From: JAJDYQ01 sp965214035
Lineage (GTDB): Bacteria > Pseudomonadota > Gammaproteobacteria > JAJDYQ01
DNA: 64,000 nt
NCBI GenBank assembly: GCA_965214035.1
Contig: OZ243932.1
Location: 1,736,001 to 1,800,000, forward strand
Direction: 5' to 3'
Below the pieces are notes generated by a model that saw nothing but the letters and a program-made list of their open reading frames with translations, made no database searches and had not been told where the DNA came from. The position numbers and the translations under genes are program-made. Shown one piece after another: positions 1 through 8,811 of the stretch. How positions within the stretch are numbered: the stretch's first letter is position 1; each line of letters opens with the position of its first letter.

Positions 1-599
1 ACCCAGTAGCTCCTTGTGGCCCGACAGGTCCACCCCCAAGGCTAGGTAGATGGCCTTGTTGATAACCCGCTTGTCCTGGCGAATCTTCACCACGATACAA
101 TCCAGCTACACAATCGGATACACGGCTTCCAACGGCCGGGACTGCCAGTCCGTCACGCGTTCAAGGACCGCATCCGTGACCCGGGATATCCGTGTCGGGG
201 AAATCTCCGCATCCTACATCTCCTTGAACGTGGCCACGACCTCACGGGGCGTCATGCCCTTGGCATACAAACTCAGGATTTTATCGTCCATGGAGGTCAA
301 ACGCCGCTGCCCCTTCTTCACCCGCTTCGGCTCGAAGCTGCCGTCCCGGTCACGCGGCGTCTCCAGTTCAAACTCACCCTCACCAGTGCTCAGTCGCTTG
401 CTGCTGTAGCCGTTACGGTTGTTGGCATTCTCCGATTGTTCGTGGCGGGCGTAGCCCAAGTGGTCATCCAACTCGGCGTTCAGCGCCCCCTCCACCGTAA
501 CCTTGGTCAGAGCATCTGGCTGAACTCGTTCAGGTCTTCCTCGGTTTTAATGCTCTTCGCTACTTCACGTGCGAAGGCTTTCAGTTCTTGCTTTTTCAT
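1..599 (-). pseudogene. IS256-family (mutator) transposase, broken and cut by the window edge
   Basis: Minus-strand reading gives the N-terminal part of an IS256-type transposase. It starts at the ATG at 597-599 (MKKQELKAFAREVAKS...), continues through NAELDDHLGYARHE and YAKGMTPREV, and runs off the left edge. It cannot make a full protein. A two-base insertion near 509-512 shifts the frame just after the early SQML motif, so the next open stretch begins around 495. A TAG at 214-216 interrupts the sequence after TFKEM, and another TAG near 105 replaces the usual tyrosine in the YPIVYLDCIVVKIR-like motif. The DDE catalytic region lies mostly outside the window. The AT-rich stretch at about 630-660 containing GGTTTACACAG resembles an IS256-type terminal repeat and probably marks the right end of the element. 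This is a dead insertion sequence. Confidence 0.85.
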
Positions 600-833
600 G
601 ATACCTGTCCTCACCTATAGTTAAGGTTAATGATAGGCGGTTTACACAGTTTTTGTTACGGTCTCCGAGCAACTGATTATTGACTTTCAGATCATGGAAC
701 CATTTTTAATTCACTGTATTCAAGAGGTACTGAATGATAAAGAAATTTGATAATCATCTGCGAAAACCAGGCCACTTGCCCCGCGTATATTACATGTTTC
801 TTATCCAATTAACCTCCAACGGCCTTTTAAATT
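600..833. other. Intergenic stretch with probable IS256 end
   Basis: This gap lies between the broken IS256 transposase and the 3' end of cysG. The left 60 bases look like the terminal part of the insertion sequence. I see no convincing gene in the rest. A short plus-strand ORF starting at 734 overlaps the cysG 3' end and is not supported. Confidence 0.5.
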
Positions 834-2258
834 TTACAGTATCTGATCATCCCAATGCGAATCACTTTCAACCGCGGGTTCAAACCATGTCAGTTTATCG
901 TGTAACTCAACCACTCTGCCCACGATGACCAGTGTCGGAGGCAGTATATGCTCGTCTTCGGTGAGGGTCGGCAGGTCTTTGATGGTTGCTATCAGTACCC
1001 GCTGATGGCGTGTCGTGCCTTGCTGGACAATGGCGGCCGGCGTATCGTCCGGTAGTCCATGCGCGATCAGCTCGCTGCATATCCGAGGCAGGGATTTTAG
1101 TCCCATGTAGAATACTATAGTCTGATTTTCTGCTGCCAGCGACTTCCAGTTCAGGCTGATTGTGCCATCCTTGAAATTACCGGTTACAAAGGTGCATGAT
1201 TGTGCGTAGTTTCGATGGGTCAGTGGTATGCCGGAGTAGCTCGCACATCCGATGGCAGCGGTTATCCCCGGCACAACCTGAAAAGGGATGTTGTTTTCTG
1301 CCAGTGTTTCGATTTCTTCGCCACCACGACCAAATATGAAGGGGTCACCGCCCTTCAGGCGTAAAACGCGCCTGCCCTGTTGGGCGAGCTGAACCAGCAG
1401 TTCGTTAATGCGTTCCTGGCGTACAGCATGGTAGCTGCGCTCTTTGCCGACATAGATACGTTCTGCATCACGGCGCACCATTTCCAGTATGGGTTGGGAG
1501 ACCAAACGATCATGCAGGACCACATCAGCCTGTTGCATCAGTCGCAGGGCACGAAAGGTCAGCAGATCAGGGTCACCCGGCCCGGCACCAACCAGATAAA
1601 CTTCGCCTTGGGTGAGGGTGTTGTCATCTGCGTCGAGTGCTGCCTGCAGGGCTTCGCGTGCGCAGGCGTCCTTGCCGGCAAACAGCAGTTCGCTGATTCT
1701 TCCCTCGAATACCTTTTCCCAGAATTTTCGTCGCCCGGTTACGTTGTCAAAACGCACTTTGACCTTTCTCCGAAATTCTTCAACCAGAGCGGCCAGTCTG
1801 CCATAGGCTGCCGGTATGGTGGATTCCAGTTTGCCGCGCAGCAGCCGTGCCAGCACCGGAGAGGCACCGCCGGTCGATATGGCAATCTGAACCGGGTCAC
1901 GATCCACGATGGACGGTATGATGAATGTGCCGTCATCGGGGTTGTTGACAACATTGACCGGTATATTGCCGGCGTGTGCCTTGCCGGCAATCATCTGATT
2001 TATTTCCAGATTATCGGTCGCCGCTATCACCAGCCGGTATCGATCTATATCGGTACCGGTCCCGAAAATGGCTTTCCGGTATGTGATTTTTTTGTCCTTC
2101 TGCCATTGACTCAAGGTCCTGCTCAGTTCAGGGGCTATAACCGTTACGCTGGCACCGGCATCCAGCAGCAACGCGGCCTTGCGGGTGGCAATCTCGCCGC
2201 CACCGACAACAAGGCAGTCGCGGTCACGGATATCCATGAATACAGGTAGGTACTTCAT
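834..2258 (-). CDS. cysG: Siroheme synthase CysG (dehydrogenase/ferrochelatase + uroporphyrinogen-III methyltransferase)
   Basis: This 474-residue fused protein makes siroheme from uroporphyrinogen III in the cytoplasm. The N-terminal Rossmann domain (about 1-150) has the NAD-binding VVGGGEIATRKA stretch at 17-28 and Ser128 within AISTGGASPV. The C-terminal SAM-dependent methyltransferase (about 216-460) has YLVGAGPGDPDLLT near 221 and RLKGGDPFIFGRGGEE. Length and domain order match the family. Siroheme is the cofactor of sulfite reductases, including the reverse dissimilatory enzyme of sulfur oxidisers, which fits the sulfur genes in this window. One oddity is that the residue after VNVV is Asn (about 105), where the Salmonella/E. 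coli enzyme is remembered to have the catalytic Asp104. The methyltransferase half looks intact. apbC lies just upstream on the same strand (38-bp gap). Confidence 0.95.
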   Translation of the reverse strand: MKYLPVFMDIRDRDCLVVGGGEIATRKAALLLDAGASVTVIAPELSRTLSQWQKDKKITYRKAIFGTGTDIDRYRLVIAATDNLEINQMIAGKAHAGNIPVNVVNNPDDGTFIIPSIVDRDPVQIAISTGGASPVLARLLRGKLESTIPAAYGRLAALVEEFRRKVKVRFDNVTGRRKFWEKVFEGRISELLFAGKDACAREALQAALDADDNTLTQGEVYLVGAGPGDPDLLTFRALRLMQQADVVLHDRLVSQPILEMVRRDAERIYVGKERSYHAVRQERINELLVQLAQQGRRVLRLKGGDPFIFGRGGEEIETLAENNIPFQVVPGITAAIGCASYSGIPLTHRNYAQSCTFVTGNFKDGTISLNWKSLAAENQTIVFYMGLKSLPRICSELIAHGLPDDTPAAIVQQGTTRHQRVLIATIKDLPTLTEDEHILPPTLVIVGRVVELHDKLTWFEPAVESDSHWDDQIL

Positions 2259-2296
2259 CTGTCCGATGCCGGTTCAGTCGGTCAGGAGGAGTGCTC

Positions 2297-3376
2297 CTAG
2301 TTATTCTGAATCACAATTTTAGGGAATTTTCGGGCATAGGATCGCGCCTGCAGGCTGAGTTTGCCGGCGGCCCGACGGGCAATCTCACGGTAGATTTGTG
2401 ATATCCGCGCTTCGGGATCGGCTACTACTGTGGGTTTGCCAGTGTCTGTTTCTTCCCGAATCCGCTTGTCCAGTGGCAGTGCGCCGAGAAAATCCACATT
2501 TTCTTCTTCTGCCATGCGGAGGCCACCGCCTTCACCAAAGATCGGTTCTTCATGGCCGCACTCTGAGCAAATATGCAAACTCATATTTTCGACAACACCC
2601 AGCACCGGCACTTCCACCTTGTCAAACATCTTCAGGCCCTTTCTTGCGTCCAGCAGGGCAATGTCCTGTGGCGTTGTCACGATGATGGCACCGGAGACCG
2701 GGACTTTCTGCGCCAGTGTCAGTTGTATGTCGCCGGTACCCGGCGGCAGGTCAACCACCAGATAGTCCAGTTCTTTCCAGTTTGTGTCTTTGAGCAGTTG
2801 TTCCAGTGCCTGGGTTACCATCGGTCCGCGCCAGATCATGGGTGTGTCTTCTTCCACCAGAAAGCCTATCGACATGGCCTGGATGTGATAGCTCATCATC
2901 GGTTCCAGGGTCTTGCCGTCCTGTGACTCAGGGCGGCCGGCAATACCCAGCATCCGGGGCTGCGAGGGACCGTAAATATCGGCGTCCAGCAGTCCTGCCG
3001 CTGCGCCCTCGGCAGACAGGGCCAGAGCCAGATTGACGGCAGTCGTGGATTTCCCCACGCCGCCCTTGCCGGAGGCCACCGCTATGATGTTCTTGACGCC
3101 CGGCACCAGATCCAGGTTTTTCTGTACCTTGCGCTCAACCACCTTGAAGGAGGCATCCACTGCGCAGGAGGTTATCCCGTCCAGTGCCTCGATGGCTGTT
3201 TTGATCTGTTCGGACAGGGCATCGAGATAGCCTTTGGCGGGATAGCCCAGAACGATCCGGATACTGGCCTTGTCTCCATCCACGGCGATGTCCTTGACCG
3301 CTTTGCTTTTCACCAGATCCTGATCAATATGCGGGTCAATAAGGCCCGACAAAGTGCTTTCGATTTGTTCTTTCAT
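2297..3376 (-). CDS. apbC: Iron-sulfur cluster carrier protein ApbC/Mrp (P-loop ATPase)
   Basis: This 359-residue cytoplasmic ATPase belongs to the Mrp/NBP35 family, which carries and delivers Fe-S clusters. The N-terminus (about 1-80) is a MIP18/DUF59-like domain. The deviant Walker A motif GKGGVGKST is at 103-111, and a CxxC pair lies in HICSECGHE near 268, which in this family bridges a cluster between two subunits. The motif VDLPPGTGD is also present. It sits directly upstream of cysG in the same orientation. Fe-S delivery is plausible for the many Fe-S proteins nearby (AprB, the CxxCxxCC protein), but that link is inference. Nothing is truncated. Confidence 0.95.
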   Translation of the reverse strand: MKEQIESTLSGLIDPHIDQDLVKSKAVKDIAVDGDKASIRIVLGYPAKGYLDALSEQIKTAIEALDGITSCAVDASFKVVERKVQKNLDLVPGVKNIIAVASGKGGVGKSTTAVNLALALSAEGAAAGLLDADIYGPSQPRMLGIAGRPESQDGKTLEPMMSYHIQAMSIGFLVEEDTPMIWRGPMVTQALEQLLKDTNWKELDYLVVDLPPGTGDIQLTLAQKVPVSGAIIVTTPQDIALLDARKGLKMFDKVEVPVLGVVENMSLHICSECGHEEPIFGEGGGLRMAEEENVDFLGALPLDKRIREETDTGKPTVVADPEARISQIYREIARRAAGKLSLQARSYARKFPKIVIQNN

Positions 3377-3468
3377 GCGACAGATTCTCCAGATGTGCTT
3401 AAAAATCAGTCCTATTTTATGGATATGTCAGTAAATTGATATGTCCCTGATGTAATACATCGGGTTTT

Positions 3469-4554
3469 TTATTCGGGCTGTTTGGGTTGGGCTTTATTAT
3501 CCGGTTTGCTCTGACCCGGCAGTTCATTTGCATATCCGGTGTGGAAGATGAGTGATCTCTGAATCAGAAAATTGACCGGATAGAGAAGGATGTCCACGGG
3601 AATTTTCGAGGCCGCCGGGGCAATACCGAAGACGGAGTCTGCCATCTGCACCAGATAGGCTGTCACAAAGGCCATACTCAATACCTGTAGCAGGTAGAGC
3701 AGGAACTGGCGCCTCCCACCGGATGAGGAGCGGAATGTAAAGTGTTTGACGAGCAAAAAATTGATCAGCAGCGACGACAGTCGGCCAAGGCATACGCTTG
3801 ACAGGATGTGCCCCGATATCGCGAGCACGATGAGATAGACGCCGTAATCCACAACGGCCGAAGCGACACCGGTCAGTATGTGGCGGAAGAGTGTCCAGTA
3901 GATCCGCAGGGAATCCAGGATGGGGTTGAAGTGGGAGCCTTGGTTCGCATTCAGATAGACGGTATGAATAGGGACTTCATCGAAGACGAAGCCATGTTTG
4001 TTTGCCATGCACAGCATTTCCGTCTCGAATTCGTATCGGTCGCAGGGGATATCGATGAGGTCAGGCAGCATCACTGCCGGAATACCGCGCAAGCCCGTTT
4101 GTGTATCCGTAAGCCTGACATTTAGAAAAACCCGCATCACCGAGCGCGTGAGCAGATTGCCCAGACGACTTCTCAGCGGAACATGGCCCGTAAAGCGGCG
4201 CACCCCGACGACGAGTGAAGCAGGCTTTTCATGCAGGCGGCGGGCAACCTGTACAACATCTGCCGGCAGATGTTGCCCGTCGGCATCCAGGGTCACTACG
4301 CCGATACTGTCAGGATGATGTTCCAGTATGTATTGAAAGGCTGTCTTCAGGGCTGCCCCCTTGCCCTGGTTGACGGCATGGGTGAGCACAGTGACTCCGT
4401 CAATGGTGTGTATCTGCTCGAAAATCACTCTGTCGTGACTACCATCGTCCACGACAATCAGCGGGAAATGGCAGCATAACGCCCGGACGAGTTCGGGTAA
4501 CGTTTCGTCTGGATTATAGGCGGGAATAACTCCGATGATATCCGTGCAGGTCAT
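3469..4554 (-). CDS. Glycosyltransferase family 2 fused to a GtrA-like membrane domain
   Basis: This 361-residue protein has an N-terminal GT-A glycosyltransferase (about 1-220). It shows IGVIPAYNPDE, IVVDDGSHD and the DADGQHLP metal/nucleotide motif, typical of dolichyl- or undecaprenyl-phosphate sugar synthases. The C-terminal part (about 225-345) has four predicted membrane helices of the GtrA type, a family linked to moving lipid-linked sugars across the membrane. Its start overlaps the 3' end of the STT3-like gene by four bases (ATGA), so the two are translationally coupled. The likely role is to make and perhaps flip a polyprenyl-phosphate sugar or a donor precursor for the STT3-like enzyme. 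That role is inferred from context, and the sugar cannot be told from sequence. Confidence 0.85.
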   Translation of the reverse strand: MTCTDIIGVIPAYNPDETLPELVRALCCHFPLIVVDDGSHDRVIFEQIHTIDGVTVLTHAVNQGKGAALKTAFQYILEHHPDSIGVVTLDADGQHLPADVVQVARRLHEKPASLVVGVRRFTGHVPLRSRLGNLLTRSVMRVFLNVRLTDTQTGLRGIPAVMLPDLIDIPCDRYEFETEMLCMANKHGFVFDEVPIHTVYLNANQGSHFNPILDSLRIYWTLFRHILTGVASAVVDYGVYLIVLAISGHILSSVCLGRLSSLLINFLLVKHFTFRSSSGGRRQFLLYLLQVLSMAFVTAYLVQMADSVFGIAPAASKIPVDILLYPVNFLIQRSLIFHTGYANELPGQSKPDNKAQPKQPE

Positions 4555-6764
4555 GGGGAGGATGAGACGACTTCCCAGAGTGAAAAGTTCGGACTCTGAA
4601 TAGCCGCATGTCGAAAATGCTCCGGGCTGGTCGTGTGCCGAATGAAAAGCTGATTGAAGAGTGATTCGGCCACATTTTCAGTCATGATGGCTCCGAACCC
4701 GTTATGCTGCATCCACTCAACATGAAAGCCCTCTTCGTATCCATAGTCTTTTATCTCCAGACGGTCGCCGGTATATGTCAGGAGCTGCTTCACAGGCTGT
4801 TTAAACACATGACCAGCGGTGGCCAGTTCCAGCCTTTTCCCTTTTTCTATATCGATGGTGATATTTTTGTTCAGGACAAGTGTGCCGCCCTCACGTTTGA
4901 TCCGGAACAGGGGCAGGATGGCCGCGCCCCCCCCTTTCCCTTCCCGGGCATCCGATGCGTCGTGCTGGAACCATTCGCTCTTAAATGATGGAGGTTGTCG
5001 ATCTGATCGCTGCAATGGGTCCCATGTGCCGTACCAGAACCACTTGCTCCTGAATATCTGATGATTCAGCAGCAGATAAACGGGTTCACTGCGGGGTGGA
5101 AAAAGAAATTTCCGGCAGGCTTCAACGGATGTACAAATCGCATCGTGCCCGGCTGGTCGGGAGAGTGTCAGAAGGGCCTGAGCTGCTTTTTCAGGGTCAT
5201 CGCCGCCAAGTTCCTGTTTTATCCAGCGCAGGCCAGCCCCCGGCGAACCGGTCAGCCTGTACAGCCGATGCAGGCCTGTCATACCGTGCGTTATGTAGAA
5301 ATAGATGAAGTTGTGCGCAAAGTTCGAGTCAGAGCTGACTAGCGGAAGGTTGCCATACACACGCCGTTCACCGCTCATGAATTGACCATCGGAGATGACC
5401 CGACGCCCGGTGAAGTACATGAGCGGATACCCCGATGTCCACGAGGTCCAGATGATGGCGTCCTGTGGCGTATTTTCACGGATGCTCGGTACAGACTTCA
5501 TCAGATAGAACGAGATCGGGGCAGGAGATTTTCTCGACATTTGATTCGGTATATTGGCAACAGCCACTGCGATTGCGATACCTGTAGCGATAACCATACC
5601 AGACCGGGGCCAGCGATGTTTGAGCAGCCCGTGAACAGCAGTCACCAGAAAGGCCAGCCCCAGCCCTAATGGCGGACCCCAGAAAATCAGTGCACGGTAG
5701 CCAAACAGGAAGGTACTCAGGGCAAGTGCTACCGGTACGGTCAGCGCCACGACGGTTCGCCCCGGGTGTGCCCATACCAGCCACAGAAAGCCGACCAGAC
5801 AGATAAAGAAGACTGCCGATAGTCCTGTGGTGCCACGGATCAACCCGTTCCATCCTGTAGCGTGGAGCTCGACAATATCGCTGCGCACATCGGGAAAGTG
5901 CTCTGTTCCACCCTTGATACCGTGAACCAGTATTTCCCGGATACCATGCCGTATCTTGTCCACGGCCTCCGGGAATGCAAATAAAAATATGAGCAGCACT
6001 CCGATGAGTCCCGCACCGGCCAGCAGCCCTTCTCGACGCTGTGGACGGTAGTACAGCATCGCACTGATCAGAAGTGGTATGAGGCAGATCAGGGTCACAG
6101 CGTCCGGGGCCTGGTCCCACCACCAGATAAAGAATCCGGTGTTAAGCCCGGCACCAAGCAGGTAAAGATAGCGAACAGGAGTTCGGTGCAGTCCGAAACC
6201 AAGGGCTAAAACAGACGCACACAGCGAAAAAAACACGATCAGGCTGTCGGTGTCGTAGACACCCAGACTGGTCCTGACAACATAGGTCTGGGAGGTAACC
6301 GCCACTGCGGCAGCGGCAACTGACGGCAGTACAGGAATCTGTAATTGCCGACACAGGACCAAAACAGGCAGGATGAGACACAACGCGAGGGGTACCGGCA
6401 GTATGACGGCGCTCCAGTCCAGAGAGAGTGAGGTTGCCGCACTGAACATGGCAGTCAACACGGCCAGAAGAGGAGGAGGTTGCGGGCGTGGCGGATGCTC
6501 CGGCACGGTCCTTAGTTCGTCTATTGGCTGGTATTTGTCGTCCCGGAAGTCTCGTGCCAGGCGCAGGTAGTAATACCCGTCTCCATTTTGCAACAGTGGC
6601 TCGTTCTCAAAAAAATAGACATGGCGGTTGTCCTGCCATGTGTCATAATGGTAGGCACGCAGCAGCGCACCAACCAGCAGCACAAGCAGGATCATCAACC
6701 AGTAGAACCATCGGACCCAGCGGGAAGCAGGCCCGCTGTCGGGTATCGTCGTGGACAGAAACAT
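4551..6764 (-). CDS. STT3/PglB-like oligosaccharyltransferase
   Basis: This 737-residue integral membrane protein has about 11-13 helices over residues 20-405 and a soluble C-terminal domain. Residues matching the STT3/PglB active site are visible: Asp62 in GDGYYYLRLARD (first external loop), the DTD pair at 171-173 in RTSLGVYDTDS, and a likely TIxE-type Glu near 299 (DIVELHATG). The family's acceptor-binding WWDYG motif appears at 439-447 as WTSWTSGYP, followed by the typical FTGRRVISDGQ, so the motif is recognisable but its Trp/Asp core is changed. It should transfer a lipid-linked glycan to protein on the periplasmic side. The GT2-GtrA gene follows with an ATGA overlap. Whether the acceptor is the asparagine of N-x-S/T sequons is uncertain, given the altered motif. 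Confidence 0.85.
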   Translation of the reverse strand: MFLSTTIPDSGPASRWVRWFYWLMILLVLLVGALLRAYHYDTWQDNRHVYFFENEPLLQNGDGYYYLRLARDFRDDKYQPIDELRTVPEHPPRPQPPPLLAVLTAMFSAATSLSLDWSAVILPVPLALCLILPVLVLCRQLQIPVLPSVAAAAVAVTSQTYVVRTSLGVYDTDSLIVFFSLCASVLALGFGLHRTPVRYLYLLGAGLNTGFFIWWWDQAPDAVTLICLIPLLISAMLYYRPQRREGLLAGAGLIGVLLIFLFAFPEAVDKIRHGIREILVHGIKGGTEHFPDVRSDIVELHATGWNGLIRGTTGLSAVFFICLVGFLWLVWAHPGRTVVALTVPVALALSTFLFGYRALIFWGPPLGLGLAFLVTAVHGLLKHRWPRSGMVIATGIAIAVAVANIPNQMSRKSPAPISFYLMKSVPSIRENTPQDAIIWTSWTSGYPLMYFTGRRVISDGQFMSGERRVYGNLPLVSSDSNFAHNFIYFYITHGMTGLHRLYRLTGSPGAGLRWIKQELGGDDPEKAAQALLTLSRPAGHDAICTSVEACRKFLFPPRSEPVYLLLNHQIFRSKWFWYGTWDPLQRSDRQPPSFKSEWFQHDASDAREGKGGGAAILPLFRIKREGGTLVLNKNITIDIEKGKRLELATAGHVFKQPVKQLLTYTGDRLEIKDYGYEEGFHVEWMQHNGFGAIMTENVAESLFNQLFIRHTTSPEHFRHAAIQSPNFSLWEVVSSSP

Positions 6765-7041
6765 ATTACAAGTATCGCATCTTCGAGGTCCGGGATATGG
6801 TCGGAAAACACGGGCCTTCTACTTTCCCAAATGCTCGACCCTGAGCTAACAGAGCTCCCGGCAGGCCTGATTCCTCCTTATCACGGAGATCTTCTGAGCA
6901 ATTATTCCAAAGGCGTGATAATAGTCGAAACAGATTTATTGAGGAACCGATCAAATCAGGCCCTGAATATGTCTGCATCAAGCCTGTCAGAGCACGGGAA
7001 ACAACAATACAACTTTGCTTTTGTCACTTAACATTTGTTTT
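6765..7041. other. Intergenic region upstream of the STT3-like gene
   Basis: This AT-richer spacer lies between the STT3-like start and the left end of the transposon. No supported gene is seen. It must hold the promoter of the STT3-GT2 operon, but I cannot name convincing -35/-10 boxes. The last eight bases (7034-7041, TTTGTTTT) form the left copy of the transposon's target duplication. Confidence 0.4.
7034..7041. repeat. Target-site duplication, left copy (pairs with 9745-9752)
   Basis: TTTGTTTT occurs immediately outside both inverted repeats. Eight bases is the usual duplication length for IS1595-type elements. The 8-mer recurs at 9756-9763 in an 11-bp tandem repeat, so the insertion chose or created a copy in a simple-sequence site. 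Confidence 0.8.
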
Positions 7042-7065
7042 GGAAATTATATACTTAATTAGACA
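7042..7065 (+). repeat. Left terminal inverted repeat of the transposon
   Basis: These 24 bases match the reverse complement of 9721-9744 at 23 positions, with a mismatch only at the third base from the tip. The core, seen from 7046, reads ATTATATACTTAATTAGAC. The tip starts GGA. The restriction-gene reading frame ends inside this repeat, at 7059. Confidence 0.9.
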
Positions 7066-7930
7066 AAAGGAATTTCATGTCGTGCGACATTCTGCGGCAT
7101 TCCAATAAACTGTATATCAAACTTCAATGAAGGCTCAACCATTGACCGAGCACTGTGAAGCCGGAAAGATAATTGCCAGCCACCCTCAAAAGTAACCAGT
7201 AGCGTGCTATTTGAGCTTGGCTTTCGCCGTATTTGTTCAATCCGGCTCGGCATCTTCCATCTCTTGCCCCATTTCAGGGTTCCATTGATGTTCACGCTTG
7301 TAATGCTGGCACGGTCCGGAAAGCAGACAACCTTGTAATAGTCTTTTGTCCCAACCAAGTACTGGAAGAATGGACTGATGAATTGCTTTGCGTAGTCCTC
7401 GCATAATCGCCGTAGCTCATCCTCAAAGGCGGCCAGCATGGGCAGGTAGTACCTACCTTGTCTGGTATATCGCGAAAATACTGCCCTTGCCTGCCCCTTA
7501 AATCCTCGAATACAGGCCTTACTTTCTGCCAGTAGACACTGCTGCATGGATGGTTTCCCCAGTCCTTGCCAAAGTCGATACTATCCGATAGCTGTGAGTG
7601 CTTTACCCCTTGATGGTTGTGTTTGGCTGAAATGCCTATAGAACCATCTGGCTCCAGGTAAATAACAATATCCCGAACATCGCCAGATTTCCCTTGAAAG
7701 TCATCCTGCAAGGCAATACGCGATATATGACTAAACTGATCATCGTGGCACAACAAAAAGATTGAGACTTCATCTGCTGCCTTGTCAAAGCCTTTCCTTT
7801 CTGGCAAATCTTCGTAGTGAATCTTTGTTTGGAAATACGCTTTGTTTTGAACAATGTCGGCGTTCGTATGCCTGCTTATCTCTCTGGCAAGCGCGTGCTC
7901 AAACGCCTTGCCGTTCCGAACCTGTTTCAA
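7059..7930 (-). pseudogene. HaeIII-family type II restriction endonuclease, frameshifted
   Basis: The first frame (7930 down to about 7455) reads KQVRNGKAFEHALAREI, GDVRD (84-87) and the run IGISAKHNHQGVKHS followed by SIDFGKDW. These match the conserved PD-(D/E)XK core of the HaeIII restriction family, with the catalytic Lys near 103. After RDIPDK the sequence jumps to a second frame: YYLPMLAAFEDELRRL, YLVGTKDYYKVVCF and NINGTLKW, ending at 7059. One missing base near 7452-7460 (around GGTAGGTA) explains the break. Restored, the protein would be about 290 residues, near the family's usual size. The start is TTG at 7930 and overlaps the methyltransferase stop by four bases, so the two were coupled. 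It is either a true inactivating mutation or a sequencing error. The system is otherwise a normal R-M pair. Confidence 0.8.
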
Positions 7931-8811
7931 GACACCCTCACATAATCTTTTGACATAATCAGCACTTCCTTGCTGGACTTGTCGTTACTCATTCCGTAAG
8001 TCCATTCAGGCTCAATGATTTCATAGCCTTCATATAACTGCCTGACTCTCTGACAGTCATTATATGACAACAACCAACCATCGCGCTCTTTAAGCAAGTC
8101 GGCAAGCCCTGTATGATTAAAGTCTGCATGTTGATCTCCACGGTTCCCGTATAGTGAACCGCCGTTCATGTACGGGGGGTCAAGATACATAAAATCGTCT
8201 CGATGCTTGCGTATAGAATCGTGGAAGCCTGCCATTTCTACCCGAAAGTTACCGACTTTGAATTTACCTAGCTTCTCAATACAACTATCCGTAAATCGCG
8301 GATGACCTGGCGACATTCCGCCAGATAGTGATGTTCCTGAATAGGATGCCCTATTCAGAACAAAGAATGCCGTAGCGATCTCTTGCTTGTCGGTAAGCTC
8401 GCTAAAAGTCCTCTGCAAAGAATAAAACCTGGTCTTGCTTAACGGGTAGTATTTGCGCACCATGTCTGCCAGCTTTAGTGAATTGGATAAAGCGCATTGC
8501 CAAAAGTCTACCAACGGCGGGAAAGCGTCGTAAGCGTGAACCTGAATGCCTTTTGTTGATGCGGCCGCGAGCTCTACAGAACCGCCCCCAACAAATGGCG
8601 CACATAAATCTGTAATCCCATAAGGCAACATGTCAAGAATAGTGTTCACTGCTCTTGACTTCCCGCCCGGATAGCGAAGTGGAGACCTAACCATGACACC
8701 CGGCCTTGCTGCTCTATGCGCCGACCTCGTTGATCGCACCATGCTTGCCGCAACATGTTCAAAGGATGCGTGTATTGGACGGGATATGTTCGGCTTAACC
8801 CTGTTGTTCAT
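7927..8811 (-). CDS. D12-class DNA adenine (N6) methyltransferase of the R-M cassette
   Basis: The protein has the order of the Dam/D12 family: RYPGGKS (motif X, residues 47-52 of the long form), FVGGGSVEL (SAM-binding motif I, 73-81), and DPPY (motif IV, 211-214). It should methylate adenine in the target of its partner nuclease. The long form (294 residues) starts inside the 3' end of the transposase frame. The alternative ATG at 8694 gives 255 residues beginning MVRSPLRYPGGKS, closer to where D12 enzymes usually begin, and neither start has a strong ribosome site. The restriction gene follows with a four-base overlap. HaeIII itself is protected by a cytosine methylase, so an adenine methylase beside a HaeIII-like nuclease suggests a different target containing A. 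This gene is intact. Confidence 0.88.
   Translation of the reverse strand: MNNRVKPNISRPIHASFEHVAASMVRSTRSAHRAARPGVMVRSPLRYPGGKSRAVNTILDMLPYGITDLCAPFVGGGSVELAAASTKGIQVHAYDAFPPLVDFWQCALSNSLKLADMVRKYYPLSKTRFYSLQRTFSELTDKQEIATAFFVLNRASYSGTSLSGGMSPGHPRFTDSCIEKLGKFKVGNFRVEMAGFHDSIRKHRDDFMYLDPPYMNGGSLYGNRGDQHADFNHTGLADLLKERDGWLLSYNDCQRVRQLYEGYEIIEPEWTYGMSNDKSSKEVLIMSKDYVRVS

Noticed and set aside
1380..2249. 289-codon plus-strand frame opposite cysG
   Set aside because: Antisense shadow of a gene with intact CysG motifs; no ribosome site or family motif.
3440..3468. Hairpin CCC-GATGT/ACATC-GGG followed by T6 on the plus strand
   Set aside because: It points the wrong way for the minus-strand genes on both sides, and there is no plus-strand gene here to terminate.
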